Positions 25,782-34,004 of a stretch of DNA of 64,000 nucleotides are shown here, piece after piece (position 1 is the stretch's first letter; each line of letters opens with the position of its first letter). This DNA is from Craurococcus roseus (GTDB taxonomy: Bacteria; Pseudomonadota; Alphaproteobacteria; Acetobacterales; Acetobacteraceae). The notes below the pieces were generated by a model. It saw nothing but the letters and a program-made list of their open reading frames with translations. It did no database searches and was not told the origin of the DNA. The stretch is from contig NZ_BAAAFZ010000034.1 of assembly GCF_039523795.1 (NCBI RefSeq), forward strand, positions 19,401 to 83,400, written 5' to 3'. A program made the translations under genes and the position numbers.

Positions 25782-27041
25782 GTGGGGGATGTGCTAATCG
25801 TGGGGGGCGGCGTCGGGGGCCTGACCCTGGCGCTGTGCCTGCACCGGAACGGCGTCCCCTGCGTGGTGCTGGAAGCGGCGCCGGAGTTCCGGGCGCTGGG
25901 GGTGGGCATCAACATCCTGCCGCACGCGGCGGCCGAGCTGGCCCGCCTCGGCTTGGAGGAGGAACTGTCCCGCGTCGCCGTGCTGGCCGACCGAGCGAGC
26001 TTCTTCAACCGCTTCGGCCAACTCGTCCACAGCGAGCCGCTCGGCCGCGCCGCCGGCTACCCCCACCCGCAATTCTCCATCCACCGCGCCGACCTGCACG
26101 GGGCGCTGCTCCGCGCGGCGCGGGATCGGCTGGGGGAGGGCCGCGTGCTGATGGGCCGCCGCCTGCTCGCGGCGGAGCAGGACGGGGGCGGGGTCACGCT
26201 AGGCTTCGCGCCCGACGGGTCCGGCGCCGCGCCGCCGCCGGTGCGCGGCGCGGTCGCGGTGGGCTGCGACGGCATCCACTCGGTGCTGCGCCGCCAACTC
26301 CACCCCGACGAGGGCGAGCCGAAGTACACCGGCTACAACATGTGGCGCGGCGTCTCGCCCTGGTCGCCCATCCTTACGGGCGCGACGCTGGCGCGCGTCG
26401 GATGGCTCGCCACCGGCAAGATGGTGATTTACCCGATCCGCGACGCGATCGACGCCGAGGGGCGACAGCTCCTCAACTGGGTGTTCGAGATCGAGACCGG
26501 CACCTACCGCAGCCGCCGCGACTGGAACCTGCCCGGCAGCATCGAGGACGTGCTGCCACGCGTGGCGGAATGGCGCTTCCCCTGGCTCGACGTGCCGGCC
26601 ATGCTCCACGCCTCGGAACAGGTGCTGGAATACCCGATGGTGGACCAGGACCCTTTGCCGCGCTGGACCTTCGGACGCCTGACGCTGCTCGGCGACGCCG
26701 CGCACCCCATGGTGCCGCGCGGCTCCAACGGCGCCGGCCAGTCCATCCTCGATGCCCGCTGCTTGGCGGACGCGCTGGCCCGGATGCCGGACGATCCGGC
26801 GGCGGCGCTCGCCGCCTACGAGGCGGAGCGGCTGCCGGCCACGACCCGAGTGGTGCTGACCAACCGCACCAGCCCGCCGGACGCGATCCTGCGCGTGGTC
26901 CACGAGCGCACCGGGGACAAGCCCTTCGCCCGCATCGAGGACGTGATGTCGCGCGAGGAGATGCTGGCCATCACCGGGAGCTACAAGCGCGTCGCCGGCT
27001 ACGACCTGGAGCGGTTGCGGACGGCGGCGGGAGACGATTGA
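25782..27041 (+). CDS. FAD-dependent monooxygenase (flavoprotein hydroxylase family)
   Basis: A 419-residue class A flavoprotein. The FAD-binding motif is VGDVLIVGGGVGGLTLALCL, the second conserved motif VGCDGIHSVLRRQL (DG) and the third LTLLGDAAHPMVPRGSNGAG (GD). The overall match is to flavin-dependent hydroxylases such as salicylate- or phenazine-type monooxygenases, which hydroxylate an aromatic or heterocyclic substrate with NAD(P)H and oxygen. Start is GTG 25782 after a GGAGGAG site. It leads an operon with the M20 hydrolase (11 nt) and DapA-like protein (overlap), suggesting oxidation followed by hydrolysis and aldol cleavage of one compound. Confidence 0.85.
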   Translation: MGDVLIVGGGVGGLTLALCLHRNGVPCVVLEAAPEFRALGVGINILPHAAAELARLGLEEELSRVAVLADRASFFNRFGQLVHSEPLGRAAGYPHPQFSIHRADLHGALLRAARDRLGEGRVLMGRRLLAAEQDGGGVTLGFAPDGSGAAPPPVRGAVAVGCDGIHSVLRRQLHPDEGEPKYTGYNMWRGVSPWSPILTGATLARVGWLATGKMVIYPIRDAIDAEGRQLLNWVFEIETGTYRSRRDWNLPGSIEDVLPRVAEWRFPWLDVPAMLHASEQVLEYPMVDQDPLPRWTFGRLTLLGDAAHPMVPRGSNGAGQSILDARCLADALARMPDDPAAALAAYEAERLPATTRVVLTNRTSPPDAILRVVHERTGDKPFARIEDVMSREEMLAITGSYKRVAGYDLERLRTAAGDD

Positions 27042-27052
27042 GGAGCCGAGGG

Positions 27053-28477
27053 ATGCGCAACACCGAAGGGATCTGGCGCCACGTGGACCGGCGGGGCGAG
27101 GAGTACGCCGCCTTCAGCGACCGCGTCTGGGGGATGCCCGAACTCGCCTACGCCGAGCACCGCTCCTGCGCCGAGCACACCGCCATGCTGGAGAAGGAGG
27201 GCTTCCGCGTCGTCAAGGAAGTCGCCGGCATACCGACCGCGGTGCTGGGCGAGGCGGGAGAGGGCGGGCCCGTCATCGCCATCCTCGGCGAGTACGACGC
27301 GCTGCCCGGCCTTTCGCAAGAGCCGGGCGTCGCGGAGCAGCGCCCGTTGCCGGGCGACGGCGTCGGCCACGGCTGCGGCCACAACCTGCTCGGCGCCGCC
27401 TCGCTGCTCGCCGCGGCGGCGGTGAAGGACTGGCTGGCTGAGAACAAGTTGCCCGGCCGCGTCCGCTACTACGGCTGCCCGGCGGAGGAAGGCGGCGCGG
27501 CCAAGGGCTTCATGGTGCGCGCCGGCGCCTTTTCCGACGTGGACATCGCCATCTCCTGGCACCCCTCCGCCTTCTCCGGGGTGAACGAGGCCCTGTCGCT
27601 GGCCAACACGCGCATCGACTTCTCCTTCCACGGCCGCGCGTCGCACGCCGCCGCCGCACCGCACCTCGGCCGCAGCGCGCTGGACGCGGCGGAGCTGATG
27701 AGCGTCGGCGTGAACTACATGCGAGAGCACATGCCGAACGATGCGCGCGTCCACTCCGCGTACTTGGACGCTGGCGGCGTGGCGCCGAACGTGGTGCAGG
27801 CCACAGCGCGCGTGCGTTACCTGATCCGCGCCGGGACCTTGCCGGAGCTGAAGCGCCTGATCGAGCGCGTGCGCAAGATCGCGGAGGGCGCCGCGCTAAT
27901 GACCGAGACGCGCGTGGAGGCCAAGGTCATCAGCGGCGTCGCCAACCTGCTCGGCAACGCGCCGCTGGAGCGGGCCATGCAGGACAATTTCGACCGCCTC
28001 GGCCCGCCCCCCTTCGACGCCGCCGACCGTGCCAAAGCCGCCGAGTACCAAGCGACGCTGACGGAGGAGGACATCGCCTCCTCCTGGCGCAAGACGGGCC
28101 TGCCGCAACGGGATGTGCCGCTGTGCGACGCCGTGGTCCCGCTGGAAGCGCGGGGCGCGCCCATGATCGGCTCGACTGACGTGGGCGACGTGAGCTGGGT
28201 GGTGCCGACCGTGCAGGCGCGGGGCGCCACCTACGCCATCGGCACGCCGGGCCATTCCTGGCAGCTCACCGGCCAGGGAATGTTGCAGGCCGCGCACAAG
28301 GGCATGGTCCACGTCGCCAAGGTCATGGCGGGGACGGCGGTGGACGCGGTACGCGACCCCGACCTGGTCGCCCGCGCCAAGGCCGACTTGGCGGCGCGCA
28401 CCGCCCGCACGCCCTACGAGAGCCCGATGCCGCCGGACGTGAAGCCCCCGCTCGGCATGTCGAAGGGAGCCGCCTGA
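27053..28477 (+). CDS. M20 family amidohydrolase (AbgB-like)
   Basis: A 474-residue metal-dependent hydrolase. The family blocks are VWGMPELAYAEHRSC, ILGEYDALPGLSQEP, VGHGCGHNLLGAASLLAA (metal His and following) and YYGCPAEEGGAAKGF (catalytic Glu pair), then the lid domain with FHGRASHAAAAPHLGRSALD. Related proteins cleave N-acyl or aminobenzoyl amino-acid amides such as p-aminobenzoyl-glutamate. The gene overlaps the DapA-like gene by 1 nt (TGATG). In the operon the amide product of oxidation is a plausible substrate. Confidence 0.88.
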   Translation: MRNTEGIWRHVDRRGEEYAAFSDRVWGMPELAYAEHRSCAEHTAMLEKEGFRVVKEVAGIPTAVLGEAGEGGPVIAILGEYDALPGLSQEPGVAEQRPLPGDGVGHGCGHNLLGAASLLAAAAVKDWLAENKLPGRVRYYGCPAEEGGAAKGFMVRAGAFSDVDIAISWHPSAFSGVNEALSLANTRIDFSFHGRASHAAAAPHLGRSALDAAELMSVGVNYMREHMPNDARVHSAYLDAGGVAPNVVQATARVRYLIRAGTLPELKRLIERVRKIAEGAALMTETRVEAKVISGVANLLGNAPLERAMQDNFDRLGPPPFDAADRAKAAEYQATLTEEDIASSWRKTGLPQRDVPLCDAVVPLEARGAPMIGSTDVGDVSWVVPTVQARGATYAIGTPGHSWQLTGQGMLQAAHKGMVHVAKVMAGTAVDAVRDPDLVARAKADLAARTARTPYESPMPPDVKPPLGMSKGAA

Positions 28478-29412
28478 TGCCGCAACGCTTGGACGAGAGC
28501 GCGAAGGGCGTCTTCGTGATCGCGCCGACCCCGTTCCGCGAGGACGGCGCGCTGGACGAGGCCAGCGCCGAGCGCATGACGGACGCCTTCCTCGCGGCCG
28601 GCGCCTCCGGCCTGACCATCCTCGGCGTCATGGGCGAAGCACCCAAGCTCGACGCCGAGGAGGCGCGGCGCTTCGTTTCGCTGGTGCTGAGGCGCGTGGG
28701 CGGGCGCGTGCCGGTGATCGTCGGCGTGTCCGCCCCCGGCTTCGCCGCCATGCGCGCCCTCGCGCGCGCCTCGATGGAGGCCGGCGCGGCGGGCGTTATG
28801 ATCGCCCCCCAATCCGGGCTGCGCGGCGACGACGCGGTGCTCTCCTACATGGCGGGCGCGGCGGAGGCGGTGGGCGACGCGCCCTGGGTCTTGCAAGACT
28901 ACCCGCAGCTCACCGGCGTCCACATGTCGCCGGACATGGTCCGCCGCATGGCCGAGGCCCACCCGCGCCTGGTCATGCTGAAGGCCGAGGACTGGCCCGG
29001 CCTCGACAAGATCACCACGCTCCGCCGCCTGTCGGACGAAGGCAGGATGCGCCGCCTCTCCATCCTCGGCGGCAACGGCGGCCTGTTCCTGCCCGAAGAA
29101 CTGGAGCGGGGCGCCGACGGCATCATGACCGGCTACGCCGTGCCGGAGATGCTGGTGCGCGTCTGCCGCCTCGTCGCGGAAGGCGACCGCACCGCGGCGC
29201 ACGACCTGTTCGACCTGCACCTGCCGCTGATCCGCACCGAGCACCAGCCGGGCCTCGGCCTGGCGGTGCGCAAGTACGTTCTGCGCCGCCGCGGCATCAT
29301 CGCCTGCGAGGCGCTCCGCGCGCCGGGACCGAAGCTCTCGGCCGAGACGCGGGCGGAGGTGGATTGGCTGCTGGACCGGCTGTCGCGGCGGGACCGGGCG
29401 GTGCGGCTCTGA
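28477..29412 (+). CDS. Dihydrodipicolinate synthase-family lyase (DapA-like)
   Basis: A 311-residue class I aldolase-fold protein. It has the early GVFVIAPTPFREDGALDEAS, the GASGLTILGVMGEAPKLDAE block (GxxGE motif), the conserved Tyr (VLQDYPQLTG, Y142) and the Schiff-base Lys (LVMLKAEDWPG, K169). True DHDPS usually has a YNxP at the Tyr position; QDYPQ is different, so this is more likely one of the related NAL, KDG-aldolase or dehydratase-type members. Operon position after a flavin monooxygenase and an amidohydrolase favours a catabolic rather than lysine-biosynthetic role. It converges with a VOC-family gene. Confidence 0.82.
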   Translation: MPQRLDESAKGVFVIAPTPFREDGALDEASAERMTDAFLAAGASGLTILGVMGEAPKLDAEEARRFVSLVLRRVGGRVPVIVGVSAPGFAAMRALARASMEAGAAGVMIAPQSGLRGDDAVLSYMAGAAEAVGDAPWVLQDYPQLTGVHMSPDMVRRMAEAHPRLVMLKAEDWPGLDKITTLRRLSDEGRMRRLSILGGNGGLFLPEELERGADGIMTGYAVPEMLVRVCRLVAEGDRTAAHDLFDLHLPLIRTEHQPGLGLAVRKYVLRRRGIIACEALRAPGPKLSAETRAEVDWLLDRLSRRDRAVRL

Positions 29413-29433
29413 GCGGGCGGCGCTCGCAAGGGT

Positions 29434-29820
29434 TCAGGCGCCGCCGCGTTGCAGGATCTCCACCCGCACGCCGTCCGGGGCCTGGAGGAAAGCCATCTTG
29501 AACCCCGGCCTCGGCGAGTGCGGCTCCACCGCGAATTCGGCGCCCCTGCGCCGGAGTTCGGCGACCGCCGCGTCCAGGTCCGGCACGGCGAGGCCGATGT
29601 GCTCGACGCCCAGGAACGGCGCGGCCGGCGGGCGCGCCGTGCCGGGCGGCACCTCCTCGATGAAGAGCGGCACGCCGCCGAGCTTGACGACTACGCGCAG
29701 CGCCGCCCCGTTCTGCATCCGGCCGACGGGTTCGGCGTCGAGCATCTCGACGTAGAAATCCGCCGTCCGCACCGGATCGGGGCTCCTGAGGTGGACGTGG
29801 TCCATGGTGAAGCGCGTCAT
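29434..29820 (-). CDS. VOC family protein (glyoxalase/dioxygenase-fold)
   Basis: A 128-residue vicinal-oxygen-chelate protein made of two beta-alpha-beta-beta-beta modules. MDHVHLRSPDPVRTADFYVE carries the first metal His, and FLGVEHIGLAVPDLDAAVAE and AFLQAPDGVRVEILQ the second half with the metal Glu. Candidates include methylmalonyl-CoA epimerase-like, glyoxalase-like and extradiol-type activities; the sequence does not decide. It is 77 nt from the Bug receptor gene on the same strand and may share its transcript. Confidence 0.88.
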   Translation of the reverse strand: MTRFTMDHVHLRSPDPVRTADFYVEMLDAEPVGRMQNGAALRVVVKLGGVPLFIEEVPPGTARPPAAPFLGVEHIGLAVPDLDAAVAELRRRGAEFAVEPHSPRPGFKMAFLQAPDGVRVEILQRGGA

Positions 29821-29897
29821 GTGGGGCTCCTGACAGCGGGATCGGGGCGGCGCGCGGCGTGGCCCGCGCCGCCGCGGGAGGGGTCGCGCCGGCGGCG

Positions 29898-30866
29898 TCA
29901 GCCCTCGAGGGTGATGTTGTTGTCGCGGATGACCTGGCCCCAGCGCTGGACTTCGGCGTTGAGGAAGCGGCGCGTCCGCTCCGGCCCGCCCGCCACCACG
30001 TCGGCGCCTTGCTCCTCGATCTTGGCGCGAAGCTCGGGGTTCGTGAGCACGGAAGCCAGGGCCTCGTGCATCCGCTGCACGATCGGCGCGGGCGTGCCGG
30101 CGCGGCCGAGCATGGCCCACCAGGTCGGCGCGTCGAAGTCCGCGAAGCCCTGCTGCGCGAAGCTCTTGACGCCGGGCACGTGGCGGCTCTCGCCGGCGGT
30201 GGTCACGCCGAGCGGCCGCAGCGCGCCGGAGCGGATCTGCGGGTTGGCGGTGACGGCCGGGAGGCTGGCCAGCGGGACCTCGCCGGAAAGCACGGCCTGG
30301 AGGGCGGGCCCGCCGCCGCGGTAAGGGACGTGCGCCAGCTTGAAGTCGCCCATCTGCTGCAACAGCGTGGTGGAGACGTGGGCCAGGGTGCCGATCCCGG
30401 CGGTGCCGTAGCTTATGGCATCGGGCGCCTTCTTCGCCGCGGCGACCAACTCGCGCAGGTTCGCCCAAGGGGCGGCCTTGCCCGCGACCAGCACGAGGGG
30501 GCCGGTGGCCACCAGGCTGACCGGCGCGAAGGCCTGCATCAGCCGGTAGGGCAGGCGCATGGTGGTCTGGTTGGTGGCTTCGGTGTCGTAGACCATCAGC
30601 CAGGTGTGGCCGTCCGGTGCCGCCCGGGCCGCTTCCATGGCGCCGACGGAGCCGGATGCGCCGCCGCGGTTCTCGATCACCACCGGCTTGCCGAGCGCCT
30701 CGGCGAGCTTGGGCTGGAAGACGCGGGCGATGATGTCGGTGCCGCCGCCGGGCGGGAACGGCACGATCACCCGGACCGGGCCGCTGGGCCAAGGAGCCTG
30801 CGCGCGCGCCACGAATGGCGCGGAGAGGCCGGCGGCGCTCAAAGCGAGGACATTGCGGCGGAGCAT
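29898..30866 (-). CDS. Tripartite tricarboxylate transporter substrate-binding protein (Bug family)
   Basis: A 322-residue exported receptor. The leader MLRRNVLALSAAGLSAPFV followed by ARAQ is a signal peptide with a twin-arginine-like start. The mature part begins WPSGPVRVIVPFPPGGGTDI, the Bug signature, with LGKPVVIENRGGASGSVGAM after it. Bug proteins bind carboxylates and usually act with TctAB-type membrane subunits. None are nearby, so it is an orphan receptor. Position beside the FAD/M20/DapA operon and a VOC gene hints that it captures the compound degraded there, but that is inference. An AT-rich 5' region carries the promoter. Confidence 0.92.
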   Translation of the reverse strand: MLRRNVLALSAAGLSAPFVARAQAPWPSGPVRVIVPFPPGGGTDIIARVFQPKLAEALGKPVVIENRGGASGSVGAMEAARAAPDGHTWLMVYDTEATNQTTMRLPYRLMQAFAPVSLVATGPLVLVAGKAAPWANLRELVAAAKKAPDAISYGTAGIGTLAHVSTTLLQQMGDFKLAHVPYRGGGPALQAVLSGEVPLASLPAVTANPQIRSGALRPLGVTTAGESRHVPGVKSFAQQGFADFDAPTWWAMLGRAGTPAPIVQRMHEALASVLTNPELRAKIEEQGADVVAGGPERTRRFLNAEVQRWGQVIRDNNITLEG

Positions 30867-30978
30867 GAGCGGAACCTCAAGTTGTTCCTATAAAGTAACG
30901 TAATATGTACGACGTCGCAACAGAAATTCGCTACTTTAGTGAAATAAAACGGCGGGCCTTGAAAGTATCCGAACGCGG

Positions 30979-31039
30979 GCGGCCCCCGCGGGGCGCCGGC
31001 CGGCGNNNNNNNNNNNNNNNGGCGCCCCGCGGGGGCCGC
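30979..31039. terminator. 19-bp perfect inverted repeat around an assembly gap
   Basis: The arm at 30979-30997 (GCGGCCCCCGCGGGGCGCC) is the exact reverse complement of the arm at 31021-31039. The loop contains GGCCGGCG and the 15-N gap, so its real length is unknown. It starts 16 nt after the stop of the TauE-like gene (31055) on the minus strand, as expected for a rho-independent terminator, though no long U-tract follows. The GC-rich stem is a likely reason for the gap. Confidence 0.65.
31006..31020. other. Assembly gap (15 N)
   Basis: A run of undetermined bases located in the loop of the strong hairpin at 30979-31039. True length is unknown. Confidence 0.99.
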
Positions 31040-31054
31040 GCCCCGCTCCGGTCC

Positions 31055-31828
31055 TCAGGCGAGGACGGCGCGACGCACCAGTTCCAACCCGGACGCGAGC
31101 ACCGCGAACAGGACCAACCGCTTGAAGGTTTCCGGCGCGATCCGGTCCCGGAGCTTCTGCCCGACGTACATGCCGAGCGCCACGGGGGCGAGGGCGGCGG
31201 CGGAGATCAAGACGTCCCACCAGTTGAACGAACCCGTCCCGGCCAAGACGAAGGCGAGCACCAGGGAAGACACCACGAGGAACATCGACGCCTCGCCGGT
31301 GAATTCGCTGCCGCGCAGCCCCTTCGCCAGGAGGAACACGAAGACGATCGGGCCGGGGATGGCGGCGACGCCACCCATCAGGCCCCCGAGGAAGCCGGCC
31401 GCGACGCCGGCGGCCACGTGCTGCGGGCCCACGTGCAGCTTGGGGGCGGCGAGCATCAGCAGGGCGGTGACGATCAGCGCCGAACCCGCTGCGGCACGGG
31501 CGAACTGGGGGTCGGAGCCGGTGTCCACGAACAGCACGCCGGCCGCCACGCCGGGGATCGTGCCGAGCAGCACCGGCGCCAAGCGCCGGAGGCGCGCGAG
31601 GCCGGCGCCGGCGCCGTTCTCCATCGCTTGCGGGATGTTGCTCAACACGAGGGGCAGGGTGAGCAGGGCCACCGCCGTCCTGACTTCCAGGAACGCGGAC
31701 AGGAGCGGGAACGCGACGATGGGCATCCCGATGCCGATCGTCCCCTTGACGGTTCCGGCGAGGACGAGGCTGAACGCGAGGGCGGCTAGCAAGCTGGGAC
31801 TGGCCGTGGAAAGCACATCGAACAACAT
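31055..31828 (-). CDS. TauE/SafE family sulfite/sulfoacetate exporter-like permease
   Basis: A 257-residue protein with about eight hydrophobic segments. The early LVLAGTVKGTIGIGMPIVAF and central GGLMGGVAAIPGPIVFVFLL segments are the two repeated TauE/SafE motifs (G-rich loops followed by P). Family members move sulfite, sulfonates or organic acids out of the cell, or serve as uptake systems. ATG 31828 follows a GAGGT-type site; the frame is open for 28 more codons without homology. An AT-rich upstream region with a palindrome at 31907 probably contains its promoter and operator. Confidence 0.88.
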   Translation of the reverse strand: MLFDVLSTASPSLLAALAFSLVLAGTVKGTIGIGMPIVAFPLLSAFLEVRTAVALLTLPLVLSNIPQAMENGAGAGLARLRRLAPVLLGTIPGVAAGVLFVDTGSDPQFARAAAGSALIVTALLMLAAPKLHVGPQHVAAGVAAGFLGGLMGGVAAIPGPIVFVFLLAKGLRGSEFTGEASMFLVVSSLVLAFVLAGTGSFNWWDVLISAAALAPVALGMYVGQKLRDRIAPETFKRLVLFAVLASGLELVRRAVLA

Positions 31829-31906
31829 CGGGGGGACCTCTGGACTGGCGTTTCGCGATCGCCCGCAGCGCGAGAATGCGGGAGGATTTCCGCCAAAATG
31901 TTTACT

Positions 31907-31926
31907 GGTCAAACCGATCTTTGATC
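31907..31926. promoter_or_regulatory. Operator-like palindrome
   Basis: GGTCAAACCGATCTTTGATC: the 7-bp arms GGTCAAA and TTTGATC are complementary at 6 of 7 positions around a 6-nt spacer. It is 79 nt upstream of the TauE-like start, in an AT-rich island. The size and symmetry suit a dimeric regulator of the GntR, TetR or LysR kind; the binding protein is unknown. Confidence 0.4.
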
Positions 31927-31933
31927 AAAATAT

Positions 31934-31976
31934 TTGCGCCGTCTCGGGAATAACGACTATGTGTTTGACGGCGCAA
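31934..31976. promoter_or_regulatory. 10-bp perfect inverted repeat with 23-nt loop
   Basis: TTGCGCCGTC at 31934-31943 is the exact reverse complement of GACGGCGCAA at 31967-31976. It sits immediately beside the palindrome at 31907. As RNA it would form a stable stem on either strand; as DNA it could be a second protein site. No matching riboswitch family was recognised. Confidence 0.4.
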
Positions 31977-32194
31977 CATTTGCCCAGGACTAGGTTCCAG
32001 GAAGCCCCGTCACCCGGGGCTCCCGCCGACAGTCCGTCGGGCGCTCCCCAGCGCGGACGCCGGCAACGCGGCGTCGAAGCCCAGGACCGGCGGGCGCAAG
32101 ACCCGTTCCCATGGTTCGGCCGCCGGCGAATCGTCGCGGCCGCTCGGCCGGGTAATCCTCCGGGCGGAAACACGCGCCCGGAGGGCCCGCACCG

Positions 32195-32524
32195 ATGGTC
32201 ACCTGCCTCATCCGCTACGAAATCGACCTCCATAAGGCCGAAGCCTTCGAGGAGTACGCGCGCAACTGGGGCCGGACGATCCCGCGTTGCGGCGCCGACC
32301 TGATCGGCTATTTCGCCCCGCATGAAGGTTCGGCCACCACCGCCTACGGCCTCTACGACGTCCCGAGCCTCGCCGCCTACGAGGCGTACCGCGCCCGCCT
32401 GCGCGACGACCCGGCGGGCCGCGCCAACTTCGATTTCGCCCGGCGCGAGCGCTTCATCTTGAAGGAGGACCGCGTGTTCCTGCGCCTTGCCTCGGCCCCG
32501 CACGCGCCCCTGGTCCGGCCGTGA
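32195..32524 (+). CDS. NIPSNAP family protein
   Basis: A 109-residue small protein with one alpha/beta ferredoxin-like domain. The N-terminal YEIDLHKAEAFEEYARNWGR and DLIGYFAPHEGSATTAYGLY segments match the NIPSNAP pattern of a dimeric alpha-beta barrel fold. Function is not established; bacterial members are often found near antibiotic-monooxygenase-like proteins, as here. Its end overlaps the start of the next gene (GTGA at 32521-32524). Confidence 0.85.
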   Translation: MVTCLIRYEIDLHKAEAFEEYARNWGRTIPRCGADLIGYFAPHEGSATTAYGLYDVPSLAAYEAYRARLRDDPAGRANFDFARRERFILKEDRVFLRLASAPHAPLVRP

Positions 32525-32868
32525 TCGCCGTGATCTTCGAGGTCTGGCCCGCCGAGGGCGAGCGGCAGCACTACCTCGACCTCGCCGCGGCCCTGCGCGC
32601 GGACCTCGCAACCGTTGACGGCTTCGTCTCCGCCGAGCGGTTCCAGAGCCTGACCGACCCGGGCAAGCTCCTCTCGCTCTCCTTCTGGCGCGACGAAGAG
32701 GCGGTGCGCGCCTGGCGCAACCGCCCGCCGCACCGCGCGACGCAGGCCAAGGGCCGCGCCGGCGTGTTCGCGGACTACCGGCTCCGCGTCGCCAGCGTCC
32801 TCCGCGACTACGGCATGGCGGAGCGCGCCGATGCGCCAGGCGACAGCCGCGCCGCCCACCGCGGCTGA
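32521..32868 (+). CDS. Antibiotic biosynthesis monooxygenase-like (ABM) domain protein
   Basis: A 115-residue protein of the dimeric alpha-beta barrel superfamily. IAVIFEVWPAEGERQHYLDL opens the fold, VDGFVSAERFQSLTDPGKLL is the central block and SLSFWRDEEAVRAWRN the conserved W-containing helix. The translation start is a GTG overlapping the NIPSNAP stop, so the pair is coupled. The two may act as one hetero-oligomer, as ABM and NIPSNAP share the fold. Some relatives degrade haem or quinones; no specific reaction is claimed. Confidence 0.82.
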   Translation: MIAVIFEVWPAEGERQHYLDLAAALRADLATVDGFVSAERFQSLTDPGKLLSLSFWRDEEAVRAWRNRPPHRATQAKGRAGVFADYRLRVASVLRDYGMAERADAPGDSRAAHRG

Positions 32869-32878
32869 CGCGCGCGCC

Positions 32879-33607
32879 TCATTCGGGGAAGGCGGGGGGC
32901 GGATCGTCCAGGCCCGGCGGCGGCGGCTGCGCGAGCGGGTCGCGCTCCAGCAGCGCCGGGTCGTTCTCCGTCACCTTGTTCACCCGTGTGGAAACCGGCC
33001 ACACGGCGAGCCACTCCGGCGGGCAGGGGCGCAGCAGCGCCCGCAGGTCCGCCTCGTCCGCTTCCTCCTCGCCGAGCCACGCCGGCCAGTCCTCCCGCGC
33101 GAGGATCACCGGCATCCGGTGGTGCATGGCCGCGAGCTTCGCGTTGGCCTCGCCGGTGACGATGGTGAAGGTCCGCAGCGCCTCGCCGTCCGGCGCGCGC
33201 CAGCCTTCCCACAGCCCGGCCAGCGCCATCGGCGAGCCGTCCGCCATCGCCACCGCGAAGGGCTGCTTGGCCTTGCCTTCCGCCTTCCACTCGTAGAAGC
33301 CGTCCGCTGTCACGATGCAGCGCCGCCGCGCGAAGGCCTCGCGGAAGGCGGGCTTCTCCGTGAGCGACTCGGAGCGCGCGTTGATCATGCGGCTGCCGAC
33401 CGACGGGTCCTTGGCCCAGCGCGGCACCAGCCCCCAGCGCAGCGCGTCCAGGTGCCGCGCCCCGGTCTCGGGGTGGCGGCGCAGCACCAGCCCGTCCTGG
33501 GTCGGCGCCCGGTTCCAGTTCGGCGCCAAGTTGGGCGTGGCGTTCGCCGCCTCGAAGTAGGCGGCGACCGAAGCGGGCCCGCGCTGCTGGAAGTACCGGC
33601 CGCACAT
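32879..33607 (-). CDS. SOS response-associated peptidase (SRAP / HMCES-YedK family)
   Basis: A 242-residue protein. MCGRYFQQRGPASVAAYFE puts the catalytic Cys at position 2 after Met removal. It is followed by NLAPNWNRAPTQDGLVLR, LRWGLVPRWAKDPSVGSRMI and NARSE, then TADGFYEWK (glutamate-containing active-site segment) and AAMHHRMPVIL with the conserved His. SRAP proteins make a thiazolidine crosslink to abasic sites in single-stranded DNA, protecting the fork. The domain is complete. It lies directly downstream of the DUF3126 gene on the same strand. Confidence 0.95.
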   Translation of the reverse strand: MCGRYFQQRGPASVAAYFEAANATPNLAPNWNRAPTQDGLVLRRHPETGARHLDALRWGLVPRWAKDPSVGSRMINARSESLTEKPAFREAFARRRCIVTADGFYEWKAEGKAKQPFAVAMADGSPMALAGLWEGWRAPDGEALRTFTIVTGEANAKLAAMHHRMPVILAREDWPAWLGEEEADEADLRALLRPCPPEWLAVWPVSTRVNKVTENDPALLERDPLAQPPPPGLDDPPPAFPE

Positions 33608-33617
33608 GCCCTGGCGG

Positions 33618-33836
33618 TCAGTTCAACTGCGCCAGGTCCTCGGCCAGCACCACGATGGAGATGGAGTACGAGACATCGCCGTCCTCCTCGTCCCGGTGCA
33701 CCGTGCCGACGAACTCCTCGCCGATGCGCATCTCAACCGATGCGTTCCTGCGCGACGGCGCCACCAGGGCTATCCGCTGGTTCGCGAACAGCTTGCGGAG
33801 ATGGGTTTGCACCGCGGCGAGTTCAGCCTGGGTCAT
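33618..33836 (-). CDS. DUF3126 family protein
   Basis: A 72-residue protein starting MTQAELAAVQTHLRKLFANQ and ending DGDVSYSISIVVLAEDL, the DUF3126 pattern of small alphaproteobacterial proteins of unknown function. The central EMRIGEEFVGTVHRDEEDGD segment is conserved. ATG 33836 gives the usual family length although the frame is open further upstream. It is 10 nt upstream of the SRAP gene, with which it is probably cotranscribed. Confidence 0.9.
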   Translation of the reverse strand: MTQAELAAVQTHLRKLFANQRIALVAPSRRNASVEMRIGEEFVGTVHRDEEDGDVSYSISIVVLAEDLAQLN

Positions 33837-34004
33837 GCGAAAGATCCGTGTCGAGCCGTTCAATGTAACCGCATAGCCCCGTGGAAGCGGGCCGGGAAGC
33901 CCGGACCGCCGCCCCGGAGCGGCGGACTGGCGCCGGAGCGCGGCGGGCGCCAGCATCCGTGCCGCACCGCGGCGGGGCGCCGCGGCGGCCGGAGTGACAC
34001 GACG

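Larger units (their letters stand above)
31829..32194. other. AT-rich intergenic region between divergent genes
   Basis: This 366-nt gap holds the start regions of the TauE-like gene (minus strand) and the NIPSNAP gene (plus strand). Bases 31890-31990 are much richer in A+T than anything nearby and contain the two inverted repeats annotated separately. The rest (32000-32190) returns to high GC and has no recognisable element or gene. Confidence 0.6.
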
